Below are positions 25,101 through 40,304 of a stretch of DNA of 64,000 bases, one piece after another. This DNA is from Paralvinella palmiformis (taxonomy: Eukaryota; Annelida; Polychaeta; Terebellida; Alvinellidae), in the NCBI GenBank assembly GCA_025642065.1, contig JAODUP010000942.1, positions 52,501-116,500 on the forward strand, given 5' to 3'. The notes beneath the pieces were generated by a model that ran no database searches, was not told where the DNA came from, and worked only from the letters and a program-made list of their open reading frames with translations. Made by a program: the position numbers and the translations under genes. The number at the start of each line of letters is the position of its first letter. Position 1 is the stretch's first letter.

Positions 25101-28100
25101 GTTAACTACGAATCTCCAATGTGTAGAAAGTAGCTATGTCTCAACTATAAAACAGATGCTGTCAGTGAGAAACACAACTTGTAATGACCTTGTGTACAGT
25201 GAGTCAGGTTTAACCAATGCAGAGTCATGTATTTGATCGTCAAGTGAAATTCATACGTACTCTCAGAGAACGACATAGCAATGATTACATCATCAACACC
25301 ATAGAAAAAGCCATAGCTGTCCGATCACCAATGGGAAAGAGGATAAAGCAGTTAGAAGAAACCACTATGTCCCATAAAGAAACATTCTTCTCGCAACTAA
25401 AACAGACGATGTCGTCATCAAACAGCTCCCAACGCAAAAACAGTATTGTCTCATGGAACCGAGCCCTTTCCTCAACCGAGTACTGCATTCTTCTCGCAAC
25501 TAAAACAGACGATGTCATCATCAAACAGCTCCCGACGCAAACAGTATTGTCTCATGAACCCTCACCTGGAACCGAGCCCTTTCCTCAACCGAGCACTGCA
25601 TATTCCAAAACAAAATAGGATAGCAGCCAACAGACTCAGGCTAGGGTCCCATCACCTGAGGATAGAAACAGGTCGTTGGTCATGAACGCCAGTACAGGAG
25701 AGGTTGTGTATTTGTGGAACTGGTATCCAAACTGAAGAACATGTACTGCTAGAATGTCCGAGATCGCACCATCAAAGAACTGCATATAATATGCACGCAC
25801 AATCACTAAAAGAACTGTTTGACACTGAGGACACGAAAGAACTCCGCAATCTAGCAATACATCAAAAAGATATTATCTTTATTTAGGACTTGATATGCAA
25901 TTAACTTCTATGTATAATGAAATCTCATCCTGTAAATATATCATGTCAATAAACTACTACTAAGGCCAGCCAAAGTGGACATTGGCTATGTGGCAGACTA
26001 ACTAAAGCAGGTAAATCAAAAGAAGAAACTTAGTGATTTCAACTGTTTGGTTTTCACCAAGAGTACATGGCATTTGTGAAGGCAATTATTGCAAAGATCA
26101 TTACAAAAACAAGTGCACATTAGTTTCTAAGAAAGTTGGTCCGCCTTGACCCATGCTACATCACCAGTGACCATCGTGCTTTAAGCTTGTGCTTGGTCAC
26201 CTTGTGAAATGCTGTAATCTAAAAGTGCATGCTGTGACACATTTATGGTGGACATGAGCACATCAGTGGTATCGACAATCTGGTGGTGACAATGGAATTG
26301 CTGGCAGTGGTCAGAAACAGTACATGAGTACTTAGATGAGATGCAGAAACATAAGGTCAAATTAGCGCATTCTCTGAAGAGAAAAGCCTTGCTTCAGGAG
26401 ATTAATGGACTGGAAAAGAAAGCCAAAGTGACGAACAAAGCAAGCAGCTCACTTGAGGACGATGCCAATGGCAGAAAGAAAAAGTGGAGTCAACAGCAAT
26501 GTAGTGTTTCTTATGAAATCAAATGCCAGTCGTCGTAGTGCCAAAAATATGGAGACTGAACTCACTGAAGTGAAGGGAGCTGTCATATGTTTAGAAGAAA
26601 AATCTAAATAATTTGAGCAGTAATAATGTTTAGAAGAAAAATCTGAATAATTTGAACAGTAATACATGACTAAGACCTCTCAATGATGCCTTAAGTCATA
26701 CATCTTATGAGAAGCCCGCTAGCCTAGTTATATACATATTTTGTGTATATGTGATTTTGAAATGTGATTGTGCATTGTATTAGTTAAAAATAATTGTTTT
26801 TCTTCAAATAATAAATATGTTGATTGTTTTTATTATTTTAATTGCTTATTCATGCTACATTTTACATGTGGTGGCATTATTATAAATATGGTTGTTTATA
26901 CGAGTTCATGAATTGGTTGTAAAGGTCCTGGAAATTGACATTTGAAAGTCCTGGAATTTGAGATGTCAAAATCTATATGAAATCTTCTCCACCCCCTCTC
27001 CAATGGAGAAGGGCCACTATTGTGTTAGTGTGACTGCAAAAGATAACTTCTATTTTCATGGATTTTCAGGTCTAACTTTTATTTTTTTAAATGAAATTGA
27101 TAAATTAGAAATGAAGTTTCTTACAAAAAAAGGAATCCAGAAATTAATTTATGATTTAATTTTTTAATTCATTAAAATTGGAATTGATACATTTGGAATT
27201 GATAAATTTGATGTGGAATTAGAATTGACCAAATGGAATTGAGCCCATGTCTGTTGGCTATTATTTATTCAGTGTGGTACTAAACTGTGAATGGAAGTTA
27301 GTGGTTTTGTGGAGATAAATAGTACAGCCAGAAAATAAACAATAAATACAAAATGGTATGGAATTAATAACATGTACAGAATCGGCACAGCTACTCTATT
27401 AGCTGCATTCATATTTGTGCAAAATACTAAATTCTGGCCAAATGTGTCCTCTTGAAAAACAATCTAATATTGCTACATCCATTTACAACACAAAGCACAT
27501 TATTTTGTAACCATTCTATAAACTGCTATACATCTAAATATATTGGTTGTAACACACAAAACATGAAATTAGCACTAATATTACACTAGTTTGTGCTATA
27601 AACAAAACCAATTCCACAACAAGACAACCAATAGTGGCACTTACTACATCAGTACATGATTATTTTTGGCTGTTGCAATGTCACAAGCTTTATTGATCAA
27701 CCTTTCTTTGTGCACTGGCATCACCAACTTCACAAGAGTGCTGTGGCACAGTGGGGTCAGCATTAAGAATCAGTTTTTGTTTAACAATATAAAGTGCTAA
27801 AATTAGGAGGGACTGAAAACAGTATTGAAAATTCAAATATCCGAGTCCTTTAAGTTAATGTTTCTTACAGGAAAATTACTCAACTTCCATAACAGTAAAT
27901 GGATAAAATGTAATTACTTATTCAGAGAAGTATAATTATTATGATGGTTTCAGCTGATATAGAATCTTAATCTCACTGTCGTAATGGTAACATAGGAAAT
28001 ATCTTTTTGAAATTAAAGTCTGTATTTTAAAAAGAAGTGTTTTCATATTTTACATTGATGTCTGGATAGTTAATTAATGTAATGGATATTCTAATTAAAA

Positions 28101-31100
28101 AAGTTACAAATATGAACCTGGGGTTAAGTTTTTATCTTTTCATTCAGTGTGAGAAAACTCTATTATATTATTTTCACAAGAGTGACAATTTTTGAAGCAT
28201 AATGTATGTTATGTGTACTGTATAAGATGTACTGTCTTTTTGACCAATTTAAAGGATATTGCATCAAACTTGTTTATAACTTATATAACTCATTTTCTAT
28301 CTTTCTCCATTCATGTCTAAATATTAATTAACAACTATATGCTAGAAGAATTGTTCATCAAACTGAATCAGATATAATTTCTGTGATATACTAATCATGT
28401 GACCGGTGCATGATACCTGTAGCTTTATGTACCTGAGAATCACAGTGAATCATGAGAGGCTTGTATTTAATAGAAAACGCCCCCCCCCAGAAACACACAC
28501 ACTCAGAAATAATAATGAACTTTTGAAAAGGATTGAGTGAAGTCCATTTAGACGTCACCATATTAGATTTTAGAGATGAGCTTGATACAAAAATGCATTC
28601 AGTCTAGATACCATGCCAATACATTTTGTGGTACTTGATATTTTTTCCTGCCAAAGTTCGTGCTCATGCGATGTTGCATTAGTGTGGACTGACCAGATTT
28701 AGAATGAACTTATCATTGATAGGTTTACATATGAACTATGGTTATGTACAAAATATGACGTTTGATGCTGGGAGTTCTATGAACGATACGTCATTGTGCT
28801 GATAGCTATTGGTATTCATTTCTTCCGTTATCTCCCATGATAGGATGGTTTGTTCATTGGATATCTCTCAATTTGAGTGTTCCTTGTGTATAAGGCAGAT
28901 ATCCTTTTTCTACTATATTATAGGATTATTTCCTCCACCCATTAGTGAGTGTGTGCGGTAGCTAATATTTTCCTAAAATATTTACATATTGATATTCGAT
29001 TGTTTGTTGAAAAAATACCATATTATTTTCTATGGTACTGCAAGTATCCGAAATTTCACACTATTTTCAGATCAGTGCCTAACTGCGTCATCAAAGCAAA
29101 GACTGTGCGCAATAGGATCTTCATAGGTGACCAAATTGAAGATTGCAAAGATTTGTCTGGTCTTTATTATTTACTGGCATTTCAGAAGGTAACACACATA
29201 ATAATAATAATAATGTATATTTAATAAAGCGCCCTTACTAGCATAAACCATTCAAGGGTGCTGTACAAATAATATGTAATATAATAATACCCCAAATAAT
29301 ATGTCTGTAAAATCCCTGTAATGATTTAACAGATAGTAATTATTTATCTGTGAAAGCAACCTTAAATAGGTGTGTTTTTAGAAGAGATTTTAAATTTTCA
29401 AGAGACAACGCACTTTTAATATTTGCCGGCAACCTATTCCACAAAGTGGGGGCTGCAACACTAAATGCACAATCACCATATGACTTGAGCCGAGACACTG
29501 GCACCTGCAATAGTATCTGACTGGATGACCTGAGTTTTGGGGATGACTTTCTAATGGAAACCAGTTCACACAGGTATTCTGATGCCATATCATTAATAGA
29601 TTTATAAGTCATTAACAAAATCTTGAAATGGATACGCTGTCTAACAGCTAGCCAATGTAGGTTTTGAAGAATTGGGGTGATATGATAATATTTTCTAGTA
29701 TTTGTTACAATGCGATCATTAATGATACAGTTTATTGCTTAAGAAGTTCTAGTGCATGATATGGCTTATCATAGTTGACAATTTATATAAATCAGTGCTC
29801 ATGCATACTTATTTTTTACGTCAGCACTACTGTTAATATACAGAAAAATCAGGTCGTGATATTAGGCCATGCTATGTATGACAGACAATCATCATCGTCA
29901 AATAAATTTGATTTTGGAAAATGTCTTAAATATTTTAATCTCAAAAATATTCATGCATAAATGTACTTCATCACAAAAATACTTCATCTTGAAAACAGAC
30001 TAAATGAAGAATTTTAGTACAGTTCCAAAACTAATATGATGCTGAATATTTTTTTCGAATGGCAAAAGCAGCAAGGGATGGAATATTTAAAACATAACAA
30101 GCCTCTTTAAATATGTTGTATAGAATATACTGAGGGATAGAATCCTAGTATAATACATTTATCAGTGTATCTTTTGAAATATTCCATACTTGTACATGTA
30201 GAGTAATATACCAACTTACCAGGTAGTATATATATAAGCTCATCTATAAGACAACTTTTATTTAAGGTCATTTATTGCCATGGATTCTTATATTTGTCTA
30301 GTTGTTAACTATAATTTTCATTAGGAAATTCATCCCTCAAAAATGTTAATTTTCTATCTGGATGATTCTGCTATACATTGGGGGGGGGGACCACCTACCA
30401 AATGAAAACTCTTTATTAATTTTAGTACACCAAAGTTATACTAATGTGATCATGTATGCTGTATATGTACTTATGGCACGGGAATACACCTGTTTATGTA
30501 TTTTATCATTTCATTTAGAATCCATCTCAGTTTGTTTTGCAGGTATTCATTTTGATAAGATAATTAGTTTAAGAAGTTAATGGTCTACCTTTGCCCTTTA
30601 AAGTCTCACCAAAATACATAATCGGGTGACATCACCTAACTGCGTACAAGAGATTTCTGATGGTTTATTTAGGAATTGTTCACACCTATCATGATTATAT
30701 ACAAATCATAGCATGTGATATGGTTGTGGCAGTGACAAGGTTCAGTGAAATAAGATGTGTTACTGTGTAAAGATCAATTAATATAGATGTTTTTTTATTG
30801 CACCTAATAGTTTAGTTTGTTTGCTGATGATTTCATCACTTATTCTTGGAGGAAGGCGTTTATCAAATTTTATAATAAATTGCCTGCAGTCTAATAAACT
30901 CTAAGGATCGTTTCCTCATATTATCAATGAGTATATATACATATCTTTGTCTGTAACCATATGTAAGACACAGAATGTATATTTGTTTTCATATTTTGCA
31001 CTTTATGCCGACATTTATCATATCAGTTGTATACTCTTGTTAAAGCTCATAAATCTTGAGTGTATTCATTGAACTATTTATGAATTGTTTAATATTATAT

Positions 31101-34100
31101 CTGGTAGATAATAGTGTTGGTCATTGGGCCTGACTCTGTGTTTCATAATGTTGTTATCGCTCCTTCACCTCATTTGACAGGGTTATCTGATCAACTGGGA
31201 GATTGAAAGACAAGTCTGGGACTATATATTTGGAAAAAGCTATCTTGATGTGAGTATTCCTCATCAAGGGAACACTTTTTGTGTACCATCATATTTATGA
31301 AAATTATGACATTACACATTTTCTATTTAGACCTATAGAGTATAATTTATATCTATCAACTCTTTCTTGATCTTCAATGTATAATTTGTTTTAATATTTT
31401 GTATGTATATATGTGTGTGTGTGTGTGTGTTTGCACTAGGCCAACTTAAATTAAAAAGACAGTATAACATGTATTTATAAATGATGTATGTTGGTGTTAT
31501 TGTTATTAATGTTATTATGTTATCTAGAAAACTAAACTCCTGGTTGTGTAATGTTCATTAGTTGATTATACAAGTTTAGTATTATATCATAATTCATGCC
31601 ATGCACAGTTAATATGGTTATGTTCTTTTTAGAAAATGTGTTGTCTAATTAGTATGGGTTACCTCTGTATTACAGTTACTAATATGTGTATGTGTTTAGT
31701 AGTAATTATCCTCTGATACTTGTTGATATTCAGGTTGATTTTGATGACACCAGCATTATTATAACAGAACCATACTTTAACTTTCCATCGATACAAGAAG
31801 CTGTCAGTGAAATCCTGTTCGAAGATTATCAATTCCATTCCGTCTTTAGGTGTAACAGTAAGTGCTACTTCTGTCTTCTAGGAAAATGAAATAGACATTA
31901 GTCAGAATAGTAGTCACTGGTATAGAATAATTGTCATTGCTATAAAGAATATTTTTATTATGTCAACAACTGACAGGAGTCATTTATATGTAAATAAATA
32001 TAACATGTGTTTTGTCAGCTTCTCTTCCTCTCTACTATTATTTTAGTCCATGTCAATGCCTAACTCCATTTTTTTAAACAAATATCTGTGTGTAGTCAGT
32101 TTCACATTTCATCATCCCATTCCTCTATTAAGTAGCCCTGCAGCCATAAGTCACTGGTGGGTGCCTCCGTGGTCTAGCGGTAGCATGTTGGACTACAGAT
32201 CACTACCACCCATGTTCGAATCTCGACATGGGACATATCTGAGTGTTGTTTCATCTTAGACTTCGCTTCGTTACATTTGGTGGTCGCTCAGCCCATTTAG
32301 CCTACTGTGCACAAAACTGGCCGTATAATATTAATCATCATTATAAGTCGATGGTGAGTGAACCATGAAGGCTTCAACACTGGTTGTTAATGTTGTTATT
32401 ATATTTCTATGTTTTATAGGTGGTTTCTTGACACAGTCTAAGTACTACAATGAGTGTAAGAACAGTTCAGAGTTATGTTGTCTCGTCATTGACTCAGGTT
32501 ACTCATTTACACATGTTACACCTTATTACTTGGATAAGAAAATTAAGCAAGGAATAAAAAGGTAACATGCTGGCTTTTTATGTCTTATGTATTAGTGCTC
32601 TGTATCATCCAAATTTTTTGGTTTATTATTTGAGTCTAAATATTTCAGTTTTAAGGATCCATTGTCTAAAGTAATTTTTGACAAAAGAAGCATTTGTGGT
32701 CTACGTCTTTGTTTCATCCCAGTATCATCCCAGTTTGTCAAAAACTACAATGGATGCTTACCAATTTCTAGATTTTACTGACAAGTTATAAAACTTTTAA
32801 TAACACTACACCTGAATATCTTGAGTGAATTTTTGTCTATTGTCAGCTTAAGTGATATGGCAATAGTGCATTTAAAATAGCAGGCCATATTTTGTAGAAC
32901 AGGTTGCATCTTCAGATTAAAGTTATGCCATCTCTTGAAAATTGTTATAAAATCTTTTACAAAAACTCCATTATTAAAGGTTGCTTTTATCAGTAAATAA
33001 TATTGATAATTGCTCTGTTACTGTACAGTGTTCCTTCTGGTAAGGGTGCTTTATTAGAGCAACAATAATATTATTACAATGACTTCCGGGATCCTAAACC
33101 TACTTGTGAACATTTCTACAGCTGGCAGCAGTAGAAAATAATTAATATCTACCTGTTAGTTGGTGTATATTAGCTACTATTCAAGACATAGCACAGCAAT
33201 TAGGACCACAATAGACCAATTCAATTACCTCTGGCGTCACCATGCAGCTGAATTTCACACTACGGTCCCAGGTTAGAGCTATAGAAACCTAATAATCACG
33301 GTGTTGCATGGCGATTTACGCATGTAGTGGCCAATAAACGTGTTACTGAAAAGGTGTATATAGAGTATTTACCACCTATATTTGGATTTTATGTATTGTC
33401 CATTAAGGGTATGTGATCTCCAGATCATAATTTTGCAATTAATAGGAATGGCATAGACTTTATGCAATAGATATATGCCACTAAACTAAGTAACGTTCAG
33501 TGTGGTTTGCATGGGGGTCATGGTCTGGCCTGTGTAGTTCAAACTAATTTTTTATAGAACCTTTGCCATCTGACATCACAATGTCAATGGATAAAATCAA
33601 TGATCAAATACATTATAATTCATTGAGTGATTCCTATTACTGTAACATTGGTATTTATGCATGATATCTTGTATTGAAAGTGAATTAACTGTTTTGTTTT
33701 CTAAATCAGCCATTCATGCAATGTTTACTACATGTAAATGTCAAGGGTGTTAATGCTCTAATGTAATAAGAAAATATACAGGTGATACATATATGATTGG
33801 TTCCCAGGTACAAGTAAAAATAATATTTCCAAAACTTGCAAATAGCCATTTACATTAAATATGAAAAAATCTTCATTAAAATCAATTTACGTTCAGCTAA
33901 AAGTTCGATTTTAAAATAATTTATTTAATCCATTGAAATCTATGCTAAAAAATCTCCTATGAGTCAACATGAATAATTAAGGGTTAACGTGTCATTCATC
34001 TGGAAAGATCGGTCCACTCAATCATTGGGTTATATCCTGATAAATATTGTGTTAAATCATTTGGAAAGACACAATCATTCAACTGAAATACTAGTCTTGA

Positions 34101-37100
34101 GTCTCCCTGTAATGTAAAAAAATTCCGGTATTTACCGTTAGTGATAAGTTACCATCCCACAGTAGGTGCCACAGCTGTTTCTAACCCGAGACTACAGTTG
34201 GTAACTAATGCAACGCATTTCGCCTGGATCGATCTATTGTTTGCTACAACGACATAGGCTATCTGAAATAAAATAATCTTTGGCCCAATTGGTGGACATT
34301 GTACTGTATCACTTTATGTGATTCTAATGGTAATATTTTGTCCCATCTTATAACAACTATTATTGTCTTGACTTGATTTTGTGCAGCATACCTCTTGGAA
34401 AGTTGGAATAGAATGAGTTTGTGCTGATTATGATAGTTTATGATAATTATTTGCTTCATCAATTTAGCTGTCTTGGGGAGAATTCAGTATGAGCTATATC
34501 AGTATATGCTTAATAGAGTTTACAAAGAAATCATTCTTTTCGTCATTTTATGAGAGCTCTTATTTTTGAATATTTTATGCATCTTCGAGATATAAATTTA
34601 ATGTTTGAAACCTGTGATCATCAAACTAACTGATAAAAAAGATTTCTTTAATTTGGTGTTTTATCATACAAATTATCATACAAATGAGATTTTTCTTCAG
34701 GGAAGTGTAGAAGTTGTAGAATTTAATTGTATTATGCTATGGAAAAAATGTATTACATATTAGTGATGATAAATTTTGTGCTATTTTTTTACAGAATTAA
34801 TGTGGGAGGAAAGATTCTAACAAACCACTTAAAGGAAATTGTGTCATATAGGTAAGTAACATCTATATTTACATAGTTACACATATATTCCAGGTCAGTG
34901 TATGGCATAAATGATGCTTGGTGCATTTCTAATAGCTTAATTACAGATTATTTTTATCAATTTTGGTATTTTATAAGACAGTTTGTAGACACTGTGAAGT
35001 CACTCTATCTCTGCTCATCTATGTATCACATGTAGCAGTGTTGTGGCTTAGAATGACCATCGTAGAAAGTGTACATAATGTTATGAATCCCTAAAGTGAT
35101 CTCTGGAGTCTTAAAATGTATGCTTTCTCTTAATATGATCTTAGGTTTGTATGGACATCTCATAATGGAGTTTAATATGCAACACCTTTGAGTGGTTCCT
35201 GGTAGTACAGCCAACTTATATAATATACGTTATTATTAGACTTAAGACTGTTAACTGACCATTAGCAACACATATGTCACATTTTGGACATACAGTAAAC
35301 TTTGCATAATTCCAATTCGGATAAATCAGATACACCACTTAATCAAAGTGACTACTAGGTCCCACAACCGCCCCATTCATTCCCATATTAACTAACATTG
35401 GTTTAATCGAATTGATTAAATCGAATTTCTGTTTTATTCGAAGGTATTTCGGTGTCCTGTGGACTTAAAATGCATGTAAATTACGCCTGATAATTCGAAT
35501 TCGATTGTTCGTAATACAAACTGACAGAAGCAATCGTAGCGAACTCCCAGTGCAAGCGAGTCAGTTGGTTGATTACTAGTAAAAGTAGTCAATTCTGATT
35601 GACAGTTAATTACACTTATTTTATCTCTGTATTTGATGTATATAATAATGCATGTTTATATAGCCCCAGAACCAGGTAACCCTGTTCTGAGGCGCTGTAC
35701 AGTATTATTATCCGTGACTCAGACCTGTTTCCACCGAGCACACATCTCAACTCCCAAGCGAACATACAATGCATGCTGCCATTATAGGCGCAAACTGTTA
35801 CTCAAACACATAGCCACCGCGTCCTGTCAGGTACTCATTTTTATGGATGAGTGAACCAGTCGCCACATGACAACATTGCAGCTCCCAGAAATTCGAACCC
35901 TCGACCCTTCGCTTATGAGTCCTACACTCTAACTAACTGCGCTATCACGGCTCAATGTAGGTGTTATATGTGTATATCTTTGATCTGTGTATTTGATCAA
36001 GAGCAATTTACTCTCGAAGGCCAAGCAGACACTCATAAATATTTCTCATAAGTTAATTACCTCCAACAGTTTGCCACAAATATGCAATTCAATTCTAAAA
36101 TACAATCACATGTCACCAATGTTTTCATGTAAATGTATGATGAAATACTTTGAATAAAACACATCTATGTTCATGATATATCTTGTTATGTCTTGAGAAC
36201 AAACGCATAATATACAGCTGGTATTATTTGGGCATATCAAGTGGGCAAAAATAAGGTAAAATAGGGTAACCTAGCAACAAAGTCACCAAAGATTTAAAGT
36301 AATTACACAGGTCCCTTCAAATTCGAATAAACAGGAGTTTATTGTAGATATAAATTTTGGTTAATGTTAATATTTCATGACAGACAGCTAATGGTGATGG
36401 ATGAGACGTATGTTATGAACCAGGTAAAGGAAGATGTTTGCTTTGTATCACTTGACTTCTTCAAAGACATGGAAATAGCCAAGTGAGTCTATTTTATGTG
36501 GAATCACCAATCTTGCTTTATGTTATTTTTTCTCTGCTGCAAATCACAAGTAATAATGTTTGAGGTAATTACTTGGTGGATATGGATAAATGTACAATGT
36601 GTGTAAATGTTTGGTCACAGATGTGTTTTAACTGTTTATTACAAGTGTTTTAAAATTGTATGAGTGATTTTGAAAAACTGATACATGTTTGTTAATAGTT
36701 ATGCAAGACAGATGAATTTACCTTTATTTTGGATAAATTTTCATATTTTAAGTTTAATTATGATGTAGTTCAGTAATATCAATCTCTATTTGTAGTTGTT
36801 AATTGTATATGTTGTAGAAAGCATAGCACAGCTAATACTATTGTCAGAGACTATGTATTACCAGACTATACTCACATCAAGCGAGGACATATACGTGATC
36901 CAGAGGATGCTGGAACCAAACCCACAGGCTCTGAACAGGTAGGTAACATTAAGATAAAATATAGTTTATAAGGGATGGGCAAAGAGAAAGCAATTGATTC
37001 CTTCATGGTCTAATAATGATAATAATAATAATATGTAGCATTTATATAGCGCCCTATTCAGCTAAATAACTGCTCTAATTACAGCATTATTATCCCTGCC

Positions 37101-40100
37101 TCTGACCTGTTTAAATCTAGCACACACCTCAACTCATTCTGCCATTGTAGGCACAATGCATTACTAAGACACATATCCATCACATTCTGTCGGGTTCTCA
37201 TTTCTGGCTCAATGAACCAGCTACAACATGACAGCATTACAGCTCCTGAGCCTCAAACCCACGACGTTTCAGTTATGAATCATAGGCTCTAATTAACTAC
37301 ACCATCACGCCTAACTGGTATCATGGTTGGTCACAGAACTCAATCACCTGAGTTCAATGGATATTTCATCTTTATCTTCACCTCATTACCTTTGGAGGAT
37401 GATCAACCCATTTAGCCTACCATGTGCACAAAGACGATCATAAAAGATAAGTTACATCAAACATCATTACATCTAAAGTAGTATCACATTTGCTTTAGTC
37501 TGCAGCTGTGATTTCTTTTAGTATTTACAATAAATTACTATCTGTTTGACATCACATTTAAATATACTGCATGCTGTATATATTTATTGTCTATTTTTAG
37601 ATGGTTTTGTAATGTCAAAATTTACATGAGAAATTTTTTGTTACAGTACCAGATGAACTTATCTCTGAACCTATGTCGTAATATGGTAATTCACACCTTT
37701 TTCTAAAAGTCCCATGTACTTATCCTTGCTTTATCAAATTTATTTCTCTTTTGTCACAAAAATAGCAGAGAAAATGAAATTCTAATTTTTTTATAAAGCT
37801 ACATGCATGCATTTGTCGAGCCGTTATAGCGCAGTTAGTTAGAGTGTAGGACTTGTAGCTGAATGGTCGCGGGTTCGAGGCTCCATGCAATGCTGTCATG
37901 TGGTGACTGGTTCACTCATCCATAAAAAAATGAATACCTGACAGGACGCGATGGCTATGTGTTTGACTAACACTTTGTGCCTATAATGGCAGCATGCGTT
38001 GTATGCTTACTTGTGAGTTGAGATGTGTGCTGGGTGGAAACAGGTCTGAGTCAGGGATAATAATATTGTAAAATGCCTTAGAGCAGCTTCTAACTGAATA
38101 GGGCGCTATATAAATATCACATATTATTATATTATTATTATGTGTGCATGTGTGTTTTGTTTGTATGAGATGGACCCCTCCCAAAATTAAATCATGGTCA
38201 CATGCTTCACTAAAATGTATTTGCTTCCTCACAGTGATTACACATTCTTTACTTGCATTTTCTATATTTGTTCTCATTAGAACATGGACAGATCTACATG
38301 AAAGTTTATTTACAGGTGTTGATGCTTGAAACCAACTGTCTTTAACTTAATGAGAACCAACTGTATTTTTATTATCATTATTATATTATCTTATATTTTG
38401 CTTATTCAGGAGTAAACACACAATCTTATTTTGGTTTCACGAAGGACACTCACTCACCTTGCTTCCTTTTATGAGTTCACAAGGCAGTTTATATACTAGT
38501 GGTTAAGCAGTCTTTTCAATAGCAGCCAACATCTGACACTAGATCAGTATATCTCTTTTATTTTACAGTCCTTTGTCGCCTATTTTACCAGCAGAAAATT
38601 GGTTGTCTACTTTGGTTTTAGCAAAAACGTGGCCTAGAATGCACCAGATACTCCTTTTCCCCCAATTCTTTATAGGGGAGAGCCCCATATCCTCCCTTCC
38701 AATGGAGTTAGTATGACTACAACTACCCAATGGCCAGCCTTTCACTATCCATACCTCCTTCCAACAACACCACTGCAATGGCGTCACGTTGATTTTACAT
38801 GCCACCACAGATGAGTAAGCTGCTGCCTACTTTTTATAAGGGGTCATTTACTCTAGTCCCTACTGAAAAGGGATTAAAACATTCACTATAAAAGAATTTT
38901 ATAGTTTTATATTCTGCGAGGGGTTACTGAACCTTATACAAATATGCTTTTGTCCCTGTCATTGTGATTAACTGTCTAGAAATTTGTGGTAAAATAATCT
39001 GTACTTTAGTGTGTCCCTAATTTATATGATATATTAATACCAAGACTTGTGGAGATATGAATATGCATTTATTTGTAACTTTTTCTCAGATATCTTTTAA
39101 AACCTTTATGTGTTTTATGATAAATATAATAAAGGATTGATGCAGGTTTTGTGATGTTTATAAATCTTACTGACTGAACAATTCATACCCAAATAGAAAT
39201 TAAAAGATACATATCAGTACCTATAACAAAATTCTGCTATTTCCAGTGAATGCGGCCATAGCAAAGGCATATATTTAACTCAGCCCAAATAGCACTTAAT
39301 TATATTAATGTTTTATTTTCAGATAATTAGACTAAACAATGAACGGTTCAGTGTGCCCGAGGTTTTGTTTCATCCATCAGATATTGGCATACAAGAAATG
39401 GGATTAGCTGAAACAGTGGTACATTCTATAAGTTGTACACCAGAAGGTATGATGTATGCACACACACACACACACAACAAACACACGTTCTGACTCACAC
39501 CGGTGTTTGAAGTTTGTCGGGTTTATTCAGCTTTTTATATTTTAAAACTGCTTTCAATTTCAAGCTGGCCATTTTCATTATACCAACTGCATATGAATAA
39601 CTGAATATAACATAAGTTGCCACTCACTACCTATAGTTTATTAATTTAATAATAGTTTAGACTTACTGTACTCAGTGTTTGGCTTCTTTAGAATGGAACT
39701 GCTGGTCTGAAGCTTTTAGCTGGGGAGCCATCCAAGTGGACAAACAATAAATATAGATTGTTCCCCAAAATAAAGTGCCTACAATACCTACTACTGCTCT
39801 TTCCCTTGATACTGATTTCTTTTCTGTCCAAAATCCTAATATCCTTAATAGAGTAGTGGTCTTTATAAAGTTAATGCGTCTGCTCCCTTCTTTGATTACA
39901 AACTGAACCAGTTTTATAGGCCTACCCATGTTTCAGTACCATTTGAGATAACACCGTGGTGATTCCACAGATTGTTTTACCACAGACAATGTTATCTAAA
40001 CATATTCCAACTAACATGTGTCTTGGTTTATTATCAAGATAGTGAATGTAATTATTTTTCTTTTATCTTGATATTTTTAATCTGACAGAGATGCACCCAC

Positions 40101-40258
40101 ATCTGTACAATAACATAGTGGTTACTGGGGGAAATGGCCTCTTACCTGGTTTTAAAGAAAGACTGTGAGTACATATTGATAATAATAATAATAAGTGTAT
40201 GGATGTTTATAAAGTGTAGTTTTATATATACTGTTGTAGATGATATACATCATCATGT

Positions 40259-40304
<46 letters not shown>

